Made by a program: the position numbers and the translations under genes | Notes under the pieces: generated by a model | What the model was told of the DNA's origin: nothing | What the model saw: only the letters and a program-made list of their open reading frames with translations | Database searches by the model: none | In this document: positions 42,664-51,164 of the stretch, piece after piece | How positions within the stretch are numbered: position 1 is the first letter of the stretch | Layout: each line of letters starts with the position of its first letter | Assembly (NCBI GenBank): GCA_902810075.1 | Contig: LR778135.1 | Coordinates: 2,790,001 to 2,854,000, forward strand | DNA length: 64,000 nt | Source of the DNA: Ruminococcaceae bacterium BL-6 | GTDB lineage: Bacteria; Bacillota; Clostridia; Oscillospirales; Acutalibacteraceae | Direction of reading: 5' to 3'

Positions 42664-43032
42664 TCATTTTTTGACTGCAATTTTTGCCGCCTGATTCGAA
42701 GCGGTTTTTGAAATTTCAGGCGCTTCCCGGTTTCCCGATGAAACGTACGGCTTCGGCCTGTCATCCGGAAGGATTTCCTCCACATCGCCATGCGGCCTTG
42801 CGATCACATGGACGGAAAGGACCTCCCCGATTCTTTTTGCCGCCGTTGCGCCGGCTTCGGCCGCGGCTTTTACCGCGCCCACGTCGCCCCTGACCATCAC
42901 GGTCACAAGCCCGTGCCCGATGCACTCTTTCCCGATCAGGGTGACGTTGGCCGCCTTCGTCATGGCGTCGGCGGCTTCAATCGCCGCGATCAGCCCTTTG
43001 GTTTCCACCATGCCAAGTGCTTCCTGGTCCAT
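42664..43032 (-). CDS. BMC-H hexameric shell protein 2 with GHG pore and C-terminal tail
   Basis: A 122-residue BMC-H. The first ~92 residues are nearly identical to shell protein 1, but the pore loop reads [10 protein letters not shown] (G-H-G instead of G-S-G). After ILPDDRP a ~30-residue tail follows, Ser/Ala/Lys-rich, ending in AVKK. A histidine at the pore would change size and charge selectivity; the tail could line the lumen or bind cargo. It is the first shell gene of the operon, preceded by a 148-base structured spacer. Confidence 0.94.
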   Translation of the reverse strand: MDQEALGMVETKGLIAAIEAADAMTKAANVTLIGKECIGHGLVTVMVRGDVGAVKAAAEAGATAAKRIGEVLSVHVIARPHGDVEEILPDDRPKPYVSSGNREAPEISKTASNQAAKIAVKK

Positions 43033-43180
43033 CTTCTTCTCCTTTCAAAGTCTGATCTTTTATTCTGCAATGCCCGCGGCTTTCCCAAAGCGGAACCGCG
43101 CAAAGCAGGGAACCGCTTTCGGCGCAAAACCGCGGGCATTGATTCAGTTGTAAAAAGCGAAGCGCCAGCCGAAACTTCGG
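43033..43180 (-). promoter_or_regulatory. Structured intergenic RNA element before the shell genes
   Basis: A perfect 12-bp arm pair (43068-43079 with 43130-43141) encloses a second 7-bp helix (AAAGCGG 43087-43093 with CCGCTTT 43113-43119). The fold lies between the flavoprotein-like gene stop and the RBS of shell protein 2, with no T run for termination. It may mark an mRNA processing or stability site that raises shell-gene expression. Function inferred. Confidence 0.6.
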
Positions 43181-43891
43181 TTAGATTGGAAGGACCCGGA
43201 TTCCAAGCTCGCGGATCCGGTCCTTCGCGAGGGGGGTGATCACGCATTTTCCGTCCCTGCAGAGCTCCCGGACCCCGGCCTTCCACATCTCTTCCACATC
43301 CTGCCGTGTCACAAGGCCGCTTTCGGCGCGGCCCTCTTTCTCCGCACCCAAATGCTCCGAGCCCGGGAAAGAGACCCGGATTCCCATGGCGCGCACGGAC
43401 TGCGCAAGGCCCGTCATCCTTTCGGAAAGGGCTCCCGCATCCGCCGGATCGAAACCGAGCTCATACCCGACGCGGATTTTTCTCAAAAGCCCCGCCAGCA
43501 CGGCTTTTACCGCAAAGCTCTCTTCCCGGCATTGAATGGTTTCCTCCATCAGTCCGATTCCCGGCTGAACCACGTCGATCCCTTCAAATCCGGACAGGCC
43601 GTCCATGATTTCCGCCTGCACCGCTTCATCCCGGATATCGAGCCCGATCGTCCCATCCTGTAACGGGATGCGCGGAACGGAGCAGACACAGAGCAGACAG
43701 CCGGCGTGCCTTTTTTCAAGCCGCTCCATCGTCCGCCGCAGGCCGACCGCAAGCTCCGGGACAAGGACCAGAATTTCTTTCCGGCCATCCGCCTCCGGCA
43801 GCAGCCCGCACGGAGCCTCCATCTGCCGCTGCACGGCCCGGGCGACGGACTGACGGATCAGAGCGGCCAGCGCGTCATCTCGCAATTCCAT
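43181..43891 (-). CDS. BMC-associated flavoprotein-like protein of unknown function
   Basis: A 236-residue protein of unproven function. The N-terminal helix (residues 1-24, RDDALAALIRQSVARAVQRQ) resembles an encapsulation peptide. The middle (ILVLVPELAVGLRRTMERL; VLAGLLRKIRVGYELGFDP) resembles the Rossmann-like flavoprotein-type proteins found in many microcompartment loci. The last ~45 residues (LVTRQDVEEMWKAG; CVITPLAKDRIRELGI) match the TP-x-A-x-(D/E) motif shared by several BMC-locus proteins such as EutT. I prefer ATG 43891, which follows AGGTGA by five bases and overlaps the isomerase gene end; ATG 43936 is an alternative. It could be a cofactor or scaffold protein. Confidence 0.7.
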   Translation of the reverse strand: MELRDDALAALIRQSVARAVQRQMEAPCGLLPEADGRKEILVLVPELAVGLRRTMERLEKRHAGCLLCVCSVPRIPLQDGTIGLDIRDEAVQAEIMDGLSGFEGIDVVQPGIGLMEETIQCREESFAVKAVLAGLLRKIRVGYELGFDPADAGALSERMTGLAQSVRAMGIRVSFPGSEHLGAEKEGRAESGLVTRQDVEEMWKAGVRELCRDGKCVITPLAKDRIRELGIRVLPI

Positions 43892-44756
43892 ACGCTTCAC
43901 CTGAACCGGTTTCTCCGGGATTTTGGGATTCTTCATTGACCAGGTCCATCATCTGAATGAACTTCTGCACATCCAGGGACGCGGTGCCGATCAAAAAGCC
44001 GGAAACGTTCCCGCACAGGGCGATCCTTCCGATATTTCCGGGCCCCGCGCTGCCGCCGTACAGAATGGGGATTCCGCTGCCGGCGGCAAAGCCGAACAGG
44101 GAAATCAGTTCCTGCCGGATCGCCCCGTGAGCCTCCTCGATCTGCTCCGGGGAAGCGCTTTCCCCGGTGCCGATCGCCCAGACCGGCTCGTAGGCAATCA
44201 CGATCCGCGCCGCGCCGGCGCCATCCACTCCTGCAAGGTCCCTTTCCAGCTGGCGGCAAAGCACGCTTTTCCAGCTTTCCGACCTGCGTTCCTCCAGATG
44301 CTCCCCGATGCACAGAACGGGATGGAGCCCGGCCTTAAGGCAGGCGGAAACCTTCCTGCCGATCAGCTCGTCCGTTTCATGGAAAAGGTTCCTCCGCTCG
44401 GAGTGCCCGAGGATGCAGCAGCTGCATCCGAGCTCTCTGGCCATCCAGGGGGAAAGCTCGCCCGTAAATGCCCCCTTCCGCTCACAGTACAGGTTCTGCG
44501 GCCCGTACCGGATGCGGGGATCCGCGTTTTCCTGAAAAAGGGGAAGATAGAAGGACGGAGGGAAAATAATGACGGTGTTCCGCCTGCTGAAGCGATAGTG
44601 ACTCAGTGCTTCCAGGTACTGCCGAGTTTCATAAGAGGTTTTGTTCATCTTCCAGTTGGCCGCCAGAATAAAGGGCTTCCGCTTTCTGACGGACGAGCAG
44701 ATTCTTTCCTTTACATAAGCGGCGATTGCTTTTTGATCCATTAATCCATCATCCAT
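43875..44756 (-). CDS. Triosephosphate isomerase-like enzyme with N-terminal extension
   Basis: A 293-residue TIM barrel with the full catalytic set: Lys in NWKMNK, His in LGHSERR and Glu in AYEPVWAIGTG, plus the phosphate loop LYGGSAGPGN. The core starts ~28 residues in; the extension (MDQKAIAAYVKERICSSVRK) is a basic amphipathic helix, again encapsulation-like. It either interconverts glyceraldehyde 3-phosphate and DHAP after the aldolase or, like EryH, acts on a tetrulose phosphate. ATG 44756 follows GGAGA; further upstream codons are not conserved. An in-locus TPI implies that triose phosphate is handled by the compartment. Confidence 0.9.
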   Translation of the reverse strand: MDDGLMDQKAIAAYVKERICSSVRKRKPFILAANWKMNKTSYETRQYLEALSHYRFSRRNTVIIFPPSFYLPLFQENADPRIRYGPQNLYCERKGAFTGELSPWMARELGCSCCILGHSERRNLFHETDELIGRKVSACLKAGLHPVLCIGEHLEERRSESWKSVLCRQLERDLAGVDGAGAARIVIAYEPVWAIGTGESASPEQIEEAHGAIRQELISLFGFAAGSGIPILYGGSAGPGNIGRIALCGNVSGFLIGTASLDVQKFIQMMDLVNEESQNPGETGSGEAYGIAR

Positions 44757-44867
44757 TTCAGTCTCCGGGATTTTCCCCGGTTTTCCCGTCTTTTGGGAAA
44801 AGCCGGAACAGAAAATCCGTGCCCAGGGCAGTGATCGTTTTCCCCGCCCCAGCTGCCGCATGCGGGA

Positions 44868-45908
44868 TTATTCGATTTTCAACGCGGCGAAGGTCAGGGA
44901 ATCATTCACGTAATCTTTTGCGCTTCCGGCATCTACCAGCGAGGTTTTGGCGTCGATGAACTTTTCAGCCGTTTTGCCGGAGAGGATATCCATCGCGGTG
45001 TCGACCGCGAGCTTGCCCTCGTAGCCGGGGTCGTTCAGGGCGGTCGCCTGATAATTCGGGCCTGCGGCGATCTGCTTGACCGCTTCCATCAGGCCGTCGA
45101 CGCCGACCACCTTGATCTTGTCGAGCCCTCTCTGTTTCGCGACCTGCAAAGCGCCGAGCGCCATATCGTCATTGTGCGCATAGATCAGGTCGATGTCCTT
45201 GTTCGCCTGGAACGCATCCTGGGAAGCGGTGACCGCTTTGGAGCGCTCATAGTCGCAGTATGCCGTCTGGATCACCTTGATGCCGGATTCCTTGTCCACG
45301 GCCGAATGGAACCCGTCACGCCTGTCCATCATGACCTGGTCCCCGGCGCCGCCCTGCACCTCAAGGATCTTACCCTTCGCCTTGCCGGCGCCGCCGAGCA
45401 GCTCCACGGCCTTTTCCCCGGCCAGCTTCCCCATGGCCTTATTGTCGCGGCCCACAAAGGAGGTATAGCCTTCCTTGATGTTGCGGTCGACGGCGACGAC
45501 CGGGATGTTCTTGCTCTTGGCGGCCGCCATTGCGGGCTGCACGCCGGAGGACTGAACCGGATTCACCAGCAGGATGTCAACCCCTTTCGAGATCATGTCC
45601 TGGATATCGCTGTTCTGCTTCTGGACGCCGTTCTGCGCGTCGGCATAGATGAACTCGGCGCCCTTCGCCTCCGCTTCCGCTTTCGCCGCATCCATGATCG
45701 AAACATAAAAAGGTGACTGGAGCGTGCACTGTGAAAACCCGATGACAATTTTTTTGGAGCCGGAACCGGCTGCCGACGCCCCCGAAACGGTCTGGTTCGT
45801 TTTCTGGCTGTCCTTCGCGGACGGAGCCGATCCGCCGCATCCGGCAAACGCCAGCACCATGCTGCCTGACAGAAGAACGCTTAAAATTGCTTTTACCTTG
45901 TTGGCCAT
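44868..45908 (-). CDS. Ribose-type (CUT2) sugar-binding lipoprotein
   Basis: A 346-residue RbsB-like protein. A signal peptide with lipobox FAGCG (Cys ~22) is followed by a Ser/Lys linker, then KIVIGFSQCTLQSPFYVSIMDAAKA. IPVVAVDRN, AHNDDMALGALQVAKQRG and VVGVDGL are CUT2 signatures. It delivers a monosaccharide or polyol to the RbsA/RbsC-like subunits. Unusually for CUT2, the SBP gene is separated from the permease by 200 bases with strong hairpins. AGGGAGG precedes the ATG at 45908. Confidence 0.93.
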   Translation of the reverse strand: MANKVKAILSVLLSGSMVLAFAGCGGSAPSAKDSQKTNQTVSGASAAGSGSKKIVIGFSQCTLQSPFYVSIMDAAKAEAEAKGAEFIYADAQNGVQKQNSDIQDMISKGVDILLVNPVQSSGVQPAMAAAKSKNIPVVAVDRNIKEGYTSFVGRDNKAMGKLAGEKAVELLGGAGKAKGKILEVQGGAGDQVMMDRRDGFHSAVDKESGIKVIQTAYCDYERSKAVTASQDAFQANKDIDLIYAHNDDMALGALQVAKQRGLDKIKVVGVDGLMEAVKQIAAGPNYQATALNDPGYEGKLAVDTAMDILSGKTAEKFIDAKTSLVDAGSAKDYVNDSLTFAALKIE

Positions 45909-46108
45909 TTCTCTTTTTCCTCCCTGTTTTTCCAAAAATGAAAACAAATTGAACCCTTTTTCTACAACCCGGCCTTTCCGCCCGTGACTGCGAACCCGGT
46001 CCTGTCCCTCCCGGGGACAGAAACAGATTCCAAACCATAGCCGGAACTGCCATTCGGAATGGCTTGCGCTTTCGCCGCTGTACCATTTAAACGGGCGGCT
46101 TGAATTTT
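45909..46108 (-). promoter_or_regulatory. Hairpin-rich spacer between permease and sugar-binding protein genes
   Basis: Two palindromic hairpins (GCCATTCCGAATGGC near 46048-46062, and CTGTCCC/GGGACAG near 46003-46021) lie between the permease stop and the binding-protein gene. Such spacers often raise binding-protein expression by stabilising the 3' mRNA. I see no clear promoter. Confidence 0.5.
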
Positions 46109-47068
46109 TTACTTTCTGCGGCTCTCCATGACCTTGTTCAGCAGCAGAGCTCCCACGATGATGATGCCGCTGAAGATTTGCTGATAGTAAGACGAAAGCC
46201 CCATCAGATTGAAGATGTTTGTGATGATCTGAAGCAGGATCACGCCGCCGAACGTACCGATTACACCTCCTATTCCGCCCGATAGACTCGCTCCGCCCAA
46301 AACGACCGCGGCGATCGCATTCAACTCATATCCGTTGCCCTCGGTCGGCTGGCCGGTTGCCAGCCAGGATGCAAGCATAATCCCTGCAAAAGCAGCCAGG
46401 AGCCCGGATATGATGTAAACAGACGTGTAAATGCCCTTGACCCTGATGCCCGAAAGATACGCGGCCTCTTTATTCCCGCCGATCGCGTACAGATTTCTGC
46501 CGTAGGCGGTATATTTCAGCACGAAGGCCGCGACGGCGGTCAGAATGAGCCAGATCAGCCCGCTGAGGGGAAGGCTTCCGATCATGCCCTGACCCAGAAA
46601 GGAAAATTTGGGATCCAGGTTGAAGATCGGCGTCCCGTTCGTAATCAGCAGGGCCGCGCCCCTTGCCGACGTCATGACCGCCATCGTCACGATAAAATCC
46701 GGAAGATTACATCGGGTGATCAGCGAGCCGGCCAGCGTACCGAACGCCACGCCGATCAGCGCGGCGAGGAGGGCGGCCGCCGGAATCGGCACCCCGGCCT
46801 GCAGCAGAAGCGCCACCGAGACGCCCGAAAGCGCAACCACCGACCCGACCGAAAGATCGATTCCGCCCACGATGACGACGAACGTCATGCCGATCGCGAT
46901 GATGCCCGGAATCGCGGAGCGCTGCCATAGATTGATAACGTTCTGCGGCTCCAGAAAGCTCGGGGAAAGGATCGACGCAATCACAATAAAGACGATCAGC
47001 AGCAAAAAGAGGTTATAAGATTTCAAAATTCCCCAAAATGACTTTTTATTGAAATTCGGCTGATTCAT
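46109..47068 (-). CDS. Ribose-type (CUT2) ABC transporter permease
   Basis: A 319-residue RbsC-like permease with 8-10 spans: GMTFVVIVGGIDLSVGSVVALSG, TVAVMTSARGAALLIT-like segment and GVIGTFGGVILLQII are characteristic. It starts 4 bases after the ATPase gene stop. It forms the pore for the sugar delivered by the downstream binding protein. Confidence 0.95.
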   Translation of the reverse strand: MNQPNFNKKSFWGILKSYNLFLLLIVFIVIASILSPSFLEPQNVINLWQRSAIPGIIAIGMTFVVIVGGIDLSVGSVVALSGVSVALLLQAGVPIPAAALLAALIGVAFGTLAGSLITRCNLPDFIVTMAVMTSARGAALLITNGTPIFNLDPKFSFLGQGMIGSLPLSGLIWLILTAVAAFVLKYTAYGRNLYAIGGNKEAAYLSGIRVKGIYTSVYIISGLLAAFAGIMLASWLATGQPTEGNGYELNAIAAVVLGGASLSGGIGGVIGTFGGVILLQIITNIFNLMGLSSYYQQIFSGIIIVGALLLNKVMESRRK

Positions 47069-47071
47069 GGT

Positions 47072-48565
47072 TTACCTCCCTGAAACGGATGACTGAAGCA
47101 CATCATCGGAGTTCAGATTTTGATTGTTGTAGATTTTTACCACCCTGCCCTCGTACATGACGAGGATTCTGTCGCAGATCCGCATGAGCTCTTCCAGTTC
47201 GGAAGACGCGATGATGATGCTCTTGCCGCGTTCGGAAATCTGACCGACGATCTTATAGATTTCATCCTTCGCGCCCACGTCGATCCCCTGCGTCGGCTCG
47301 TCGATCAGCAGAACGTCGCAGTCGCGCATGATCCATTTCGCGAGGATCACCTTCTGCTGGTTCCCCCCGCTCAGGTTCTGCACCAGCGTCTTCACCGTGG
47401 GGGTTTTCACCTTCAGCTCATCCCGGTACCGGTTGCACTGATCGAACATTTTCTTATACTGGAGCACGCCGTGCGACAAAAACTGATATAGGGAAACCAT
47501 GCTCATATTCTCCCAGACGGGCAGGCCCAGCACCAGGCCGTGGATTTTCCGGTTTTTCGGCAGCAGGCCGATCCCGTTTGCGATGGACTCCGCCGGCGAT
47601 TTAAAACGGACGTCTTTTCCTTTGTATCGGATGCTCCCTCCGCCGAATTTCGACGCCCCGTAAATCGTTCGGAGCGTTTCCGTCCGGCCGGAGCCGACCA
47701 GCCCGTAAAATCCGAGGATCTCCCCTTTGTGGAGCTCGAAGCTGACGTCGTGAATCTTTGAGTTCGACATCCCGTCCACCTTCAGGATCACCTCGTCGGA
47801 AAGCTTTCTCTCCCCATCCTGAAAGATCTTTTCCGTCTTCACGCGGTAGCCGATCATCTGCTCCACCAGCTGGTCCATGTTGATCTCGCTCGTCTGCAAA
47901 GTCCCCGTCACCCTGCCGTCGCGCATGATGGTGATGGAATCGCCCACGATGAACAGCTCTTCCAGCCGGTGAGAGATGTAGATGATCGTGATGCCCTTCT
48001 GCTTCAGGTTCCGGATGGCATCGACCAGCGTGTTGAACTCGTCCTTCGACAGGGTCGCCGAAGGCTCGTCCATCACGATCAGCTTCGCGTTGCACCGCAG
48101 CGCTTTCATCAGCTCCACCAGCTGGCGCTCCCCGATGCCCAGGGAGCTGACTTTGTCTTTTGCGCCGATGTTCAGGTTCAGCTCTTTTACAAGCTTCTCC
48201 GTTTCGGAATATACGGTTTTCCAGTCGATTCTTCCATTTTTTCTCGGAAAATTATTGATGAATACGTTCTCCGCGACGGAAAGCTCCGGCAGGAGCGACA
48301 GCTCCTGATAAATGATCGCGATCCCGGCTCTTTTTCTGTCCAGCGGATTGCTGGTCCGCATGACCGCTCCGTCGAATGTAATTTCCCCCGAATCCTGCGA
48401 ATAGGCGCCCGACAGCACTTTCATCAAGGTGGATTTCCCGGCGCCGTTCGCCCCGATCAGGCAATGCACTTCCCCGCGCTTCACCCTGAAATCAACGCGA
48501 TCCAGAGCTTTCACCCCGGGAAAGGTTTTGCAGATACCCGTCATCTCCAAAATGTTGTCTTCCAT
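47072..48565 (-). CDS. Ribose-type (CUT2) ABC transporter ATPase, fused dimer
   Basis: A 497-residue RbsA-like protein with two ABC domains. Domain 1 has Walker A GANGAGKST, signature LGIGERQLVE and Walker B LIVMDEPSATLS. Domain 2 has a degenerate Walker A (GLVGSGRTE), signature LSGGNQQKVILAKW and Walker B VLLIDEPTQGID. This pattern is standard for CUT2 ATPases. It sits between the kinase and permease genes. Confidence 0.95.
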   Translation of the reverse strand: MEDNILEMTGICKTFPGVKALDRVDFRVKRGEVHCLIGANGAGKSTLMKVLSGAYSQDSGEITFDGAVMRTSNPLDRKRAGIAIIYQELSLLPELSVAENVFINNFPRKNGRIDWKTVYSETEKLVKELNLNIGAKDKVSSLGIGERQLVELMKALRCNAKLIVMDEPSATLSKDEFNTLVDAIRNLKQKGITIIYISHRLEELFIVGDSITIMRDGRVTGTLQTSEINMDQLVEQMIGYRVKTEKIFQDGERKLSDEVILKVDGMSNSKIHDVSFELHKGEILGFYGLVGSGRTETLRTIYGASKFGGGSIRYKGKDVRFKSPAESIANGIGLLPKNRKIHGLVLGLPVWENMSMVSLYQFLSHGVLQYKKMFDQCNRYRDELKVKTPTVKTLVQNLSGGNQQKVILAKWIMRDCDVLLIDEPTQGIDVGAKDEIYKIVGQISERGKSIIIASSELEELMRICDRILVMYEGRVVKIYNNQNLNSDDVLQSSVSGR

Positions 48566-48597
48566 TCCTTTTTCCTGCTCCTCCCATTTTGGTGTTT

Positions 48598-50100
48598 TCA
48601 GACCATCATGTGTTTCAGGGATTCATACAGGTCCAAATACTTTTCAAACACCTCGTCATAGAGCCTGTGTCTGCCCATGTCGGGCTCCACGGTTCTGAGT
48701 TCCCGGACCATCCGGGAAGAAGCCTCCTCAAACCCCAAATACGTTCCGGTGCCCACGGCCGCCGCGATGCAGCAGCCCAGCGTGCCGGCCTGTGCGTTTT
48801 CCGTGATGATGATCGGAATGCCCGAGGCATCCGAGATCATCCGGATCCACACCTTGTCCTTCGTGATTCCCCCGCAAGCGACCATGGAGTCGATCGCGCA
48901 GCCCTGCACCCGGAAATTTTCGATGATATTCCGGGTCCCGAGGGCGACGGCTTCGAGGATCGACCGGTAGATCTCCGCGCGGGTGTGCTTCAGGCTCAGG
49001 CCGTAAAAGGCGCCCTTCGCCTTCAGGTTTTTATAGGGGGTCCTGTTTCCCTGGAAGAAATCAAGACAGACGATTCCTTCGGAGCCGATCGGGACCTTCG
49101 CCGCCTGTGCGGACATCAGGTCGTAGGGATTCTCCCCCTGCACCTGAAACACCCGATTGAACCACTTTACAATTCCTCCGGCGGAAATCTGCCCGCCTTC
49201 CAAAAGCCAGCAGCCCGGCAGGACCGCGTTGTGATAGGGCCCCCAGATCCCGCTCTGGAAGCGCTCCTCCTTGGAGAACGCGAGATGCACGAAGCTGGTT
49301 CCCATGATCGTGCCGATCTTGTTCCCCGTGGCGACGCCCAGCCCCAGGACTGCGATGTGGGCGTCGATTCCGCCCTCCACCAGCAAAGTCTGCTCCGGAA
49401 GCCCGAACTGTCTGCAAAATTCCGGCAGCAGGCTCCCGACGGGCTCCCCGACGCTTTTGACATCGAGGACCAGCTTGTCCGCATAGTCCTCGAACCCGAT
49501 TTTCCTGAAATAATCATCCTGCCAGCCGCCCCTGCTGTCGATATAATTCCATTTGCAGGTGGCGTTGCATTTGGAGGTGACCCACCTTCCGGTAAGCTTC
49601 AGATTGATCCAGTCCAGCTGCTCGATCATTTTATCGGCTTTCTCATATAATGCTTCATCGTGATGCTTGACCCACAAAATCTTCGGGATGATCCATTCCG
49701 AGGAGACCTCCCCGCCGCAGTACCGGAGCGCCTCGTGACAGGTGCGGTTGATCGCCATCGCTTCGTCCGCGGAGCGCGTGTCCATCCACATCATCGCCAT
49801 TCCCAGCGGCGTGCCGTCCCGGTCCACGGGGACCAGGGTGGAGGATGTCGCGCACACGCCGACCGCGGCGATCCGCGATCGTTCGGCCGCGCCGATCTGC
49901 CCCATGCACCGGGACAGGGATTTCGTGAACGCGTCCCACCAGCAGAGAGGGTCCTGCTCCGCCCACCCGTTGCGCGGGAAGGATGTGGCGTAATCCTGCT
50001 CCCCTTTGGCCAAAACCGCTCCCCTGGAATCAATAACCGCGACGCGGACTCCGCCGGTTCCAAAATCTGCCCCGATGAAATAGGGAGCGACATATTTCAT
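48598..50100 (-). CDS. FGGY-family carbohydrate kinase
   Basis: A 500-residue sugar kinase: FIGADFGTGGVRVAVID (ATPase/actin fold phosphate 1), GWAEQDPLCWW, VGVCATSSTLVPVD, MMWMDTRSADEA, GGIDAHIAVLGLG (catalytic Asp) and the C-terminal VACGGITKDKVW. It is closest in pattern to ribulo-/xylulo-type kinases. It probably phosphorylates the ketose made by the upstream dehydrogenase. ATG 50100 overlaps the dehydrogenase stop (ATGA), so the two are translationally coupled; the earlier in-frame start at 50127 lies inside the dehydrogenase gene. Confidence 0.92.
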   Translation of the reverse strand: MKYVAPYFIGADFGTGGVRVAVIDSRGAVLAKGEQDYATSFPRNGWAEQDPLCWWDAFTKSLSRCMGQIGAAERSRIAAVGVCATSSTLVPVDRDGTPLGMAMMWMDTRSADEAMAINRTCHEALRYCGGEVSSEWIIPKILWVKHHDEALYEKADKMIEQLDWINLKLTGRWVTSKCNATCKWNYIDSRGGWQDDYFRKIGFEDYADKLVLDVKSVGEPVGSLLPEFCRQFGLPEQTLLVEGGIDAHIAVLGLGVATGNKIGTIMGTSFVHLAFSKEERFQSGIWGPYHNAVLPGCWLLEGGQISAGGIVKWFNRVFQVQGENPYDLMSAQAAKVPIGSEGIVCLDFFQGNRTPYKNLKAKGAFYGLSLKHTRAEIYRSILEAVALGTRNIIENFRVQGCAIDSMVACGGITKDKVWIRMISDASGIPIIITENAQAGTLGCCIAAAVGTGTYLGFEEASSRMVRELRTVEPDMGRHRLYDEVFEKYLDLYESLKHMMV

Positions 50101-51164
50101 AAGGTATCCGTCACCCCGTCTCCCCATGGGAAAAACATGATTTTGTTGAAGAAGAATTTTTCCGTTGCGATCTTATGGAAGATCATCGGGGCGTCCTCCA
50201 GGGCGAGCCTGTGGCTGATCATATATTTCGAAGTGAGCTTTCCCTCTTCGAACAGACGCACGGATTCCGTCCACTCCCTGCCGGGGAACGGCTGCGAGAA
50301 GGAATTCCACGAACCCGTGACCGTGATCTGCTTTCTGAGAAGATCATCCACGGTCTGCGCGGAATATTCGAGCGGCCTGTGCGAGATGCCAAGGTAGACG
50401 ACCCGCCCGAGCTTTCTCGCGCAGAGGACGGCAGTGTTCTGCACCGCCGGGACGCCGGTCAGATCGATCACCATATCCGCGCCCCTGCCGTCGGTCGCTT
50501 CCTTTACCGATTCGGCGACATCGGCGTTCGCGCTGTTCACGGTGACGTCGGCGCCGCATTTCTCCGCGACTTCCAGCTTCTGGTCGAGGATGTCGACCGC
50601 AATGATCTTTTTGGCCCCCATGATCCGCGCGCACCGGATGACGTAAAGGCCGATCGGCCCGGCGCCGCAGACGCAGATGGTCTCCCCTTTTTTGAAATTG
50701 CCGCGGATCAGGCCGTGCATGGCGTTCGCGCATGGGTCCACCGTCGCGATATCCTCAAAGCTCGCGGAATCGGAGACCTTCAGCAGGTTCTTTTCCTTGA
50801 CCGCGATGTACTGGGCCATCGCGCCGTCGCACCGGGAGCCGTAATAGCTGTAATCCTCGCAGAGGGAATATTCGCCCATTTTGCACCATTCACACTGGTA
50901 GCACGGAATCAGCGGGGCAACCGTGACGTGATCCTCCTGCCTGAAATTTTTTACCTCGCTCCCGAGTTCCACGATCTCCCCGCCGAATTCATGCCCGATC
51001 GTAATCGGGGAGATGTGGGCCCCGTAGCGGTTGACGCGGGGGATATCCGAGCCGCAGACGCCGACCGCCTTTACCTTTACCAGCACCTCGTCATCCTGAA
51101 CGGCGGGAATCCCGACCTGTTCCACGCGCAGATCCCCGGGCTTGTACAACCTGACAGCTTTCAT
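50097..51164 (-). CDS. Zinc-dependent polyol dehydrogenase, GatD-like
   Basis: A 355-residue medium-chain dehydrogenase. Catalytic zinc ligands are in VGVCGSD and GHEFGGE; the structural zinc has the four-Cys spacing CYQCEWCKMGEYSLC; the NAD motif is GAGPIGLYVI. The region ITVTGSWNSFSQPFPGREW closely resembles galactitol-1-phosphate 5-dehydrogenase (GatD). It likely oxidises the imported polyol, or its phosphate, to a ketose. It is the first intact gene of the microcompartment operon, with GGAGGT before the ATG and a ~250-base control region upstream. Confidence 0.92.
   Translation of the reverse strand: MKAVRLYKPGDLRVEQVGIPAVQDDEVLVKVKAVGVCGSDIPRVNRYGAHISPITIGHEFGGEIVELGSEVKNFRQEDHVTVAPLIPCYQCEWCKMGEYSLCEDYSYYGSRCDGAMAQYIAVKEKNLLKVSDSASFEDIATVDPCANAMHGLIRGNFKKGETICVCGAGPIGLYVIRCARIMGAKKIIAVDILDQKLEVAEKCGADVTVNSANADVAESVKEATDGRGADMVIDLTGVPAVQNTAVLCARKLGRVVYLGISHRPLEYSAQTVDDLLRKQITVTGSWNSFSQPFPGREWTESVRLFEEGKLTSKYMISHRLALEDAPMIFHKIATEKFFFNKIMFFPWGDGVTDTL

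Noticed and set aside
44757..44861. Earlier in-frame start for the TPI-like gene
   Set aside because: The extra 35 codons are Arg/Lys-rich without conservation, and the RBS GGAGA is placed for ATG 44756.
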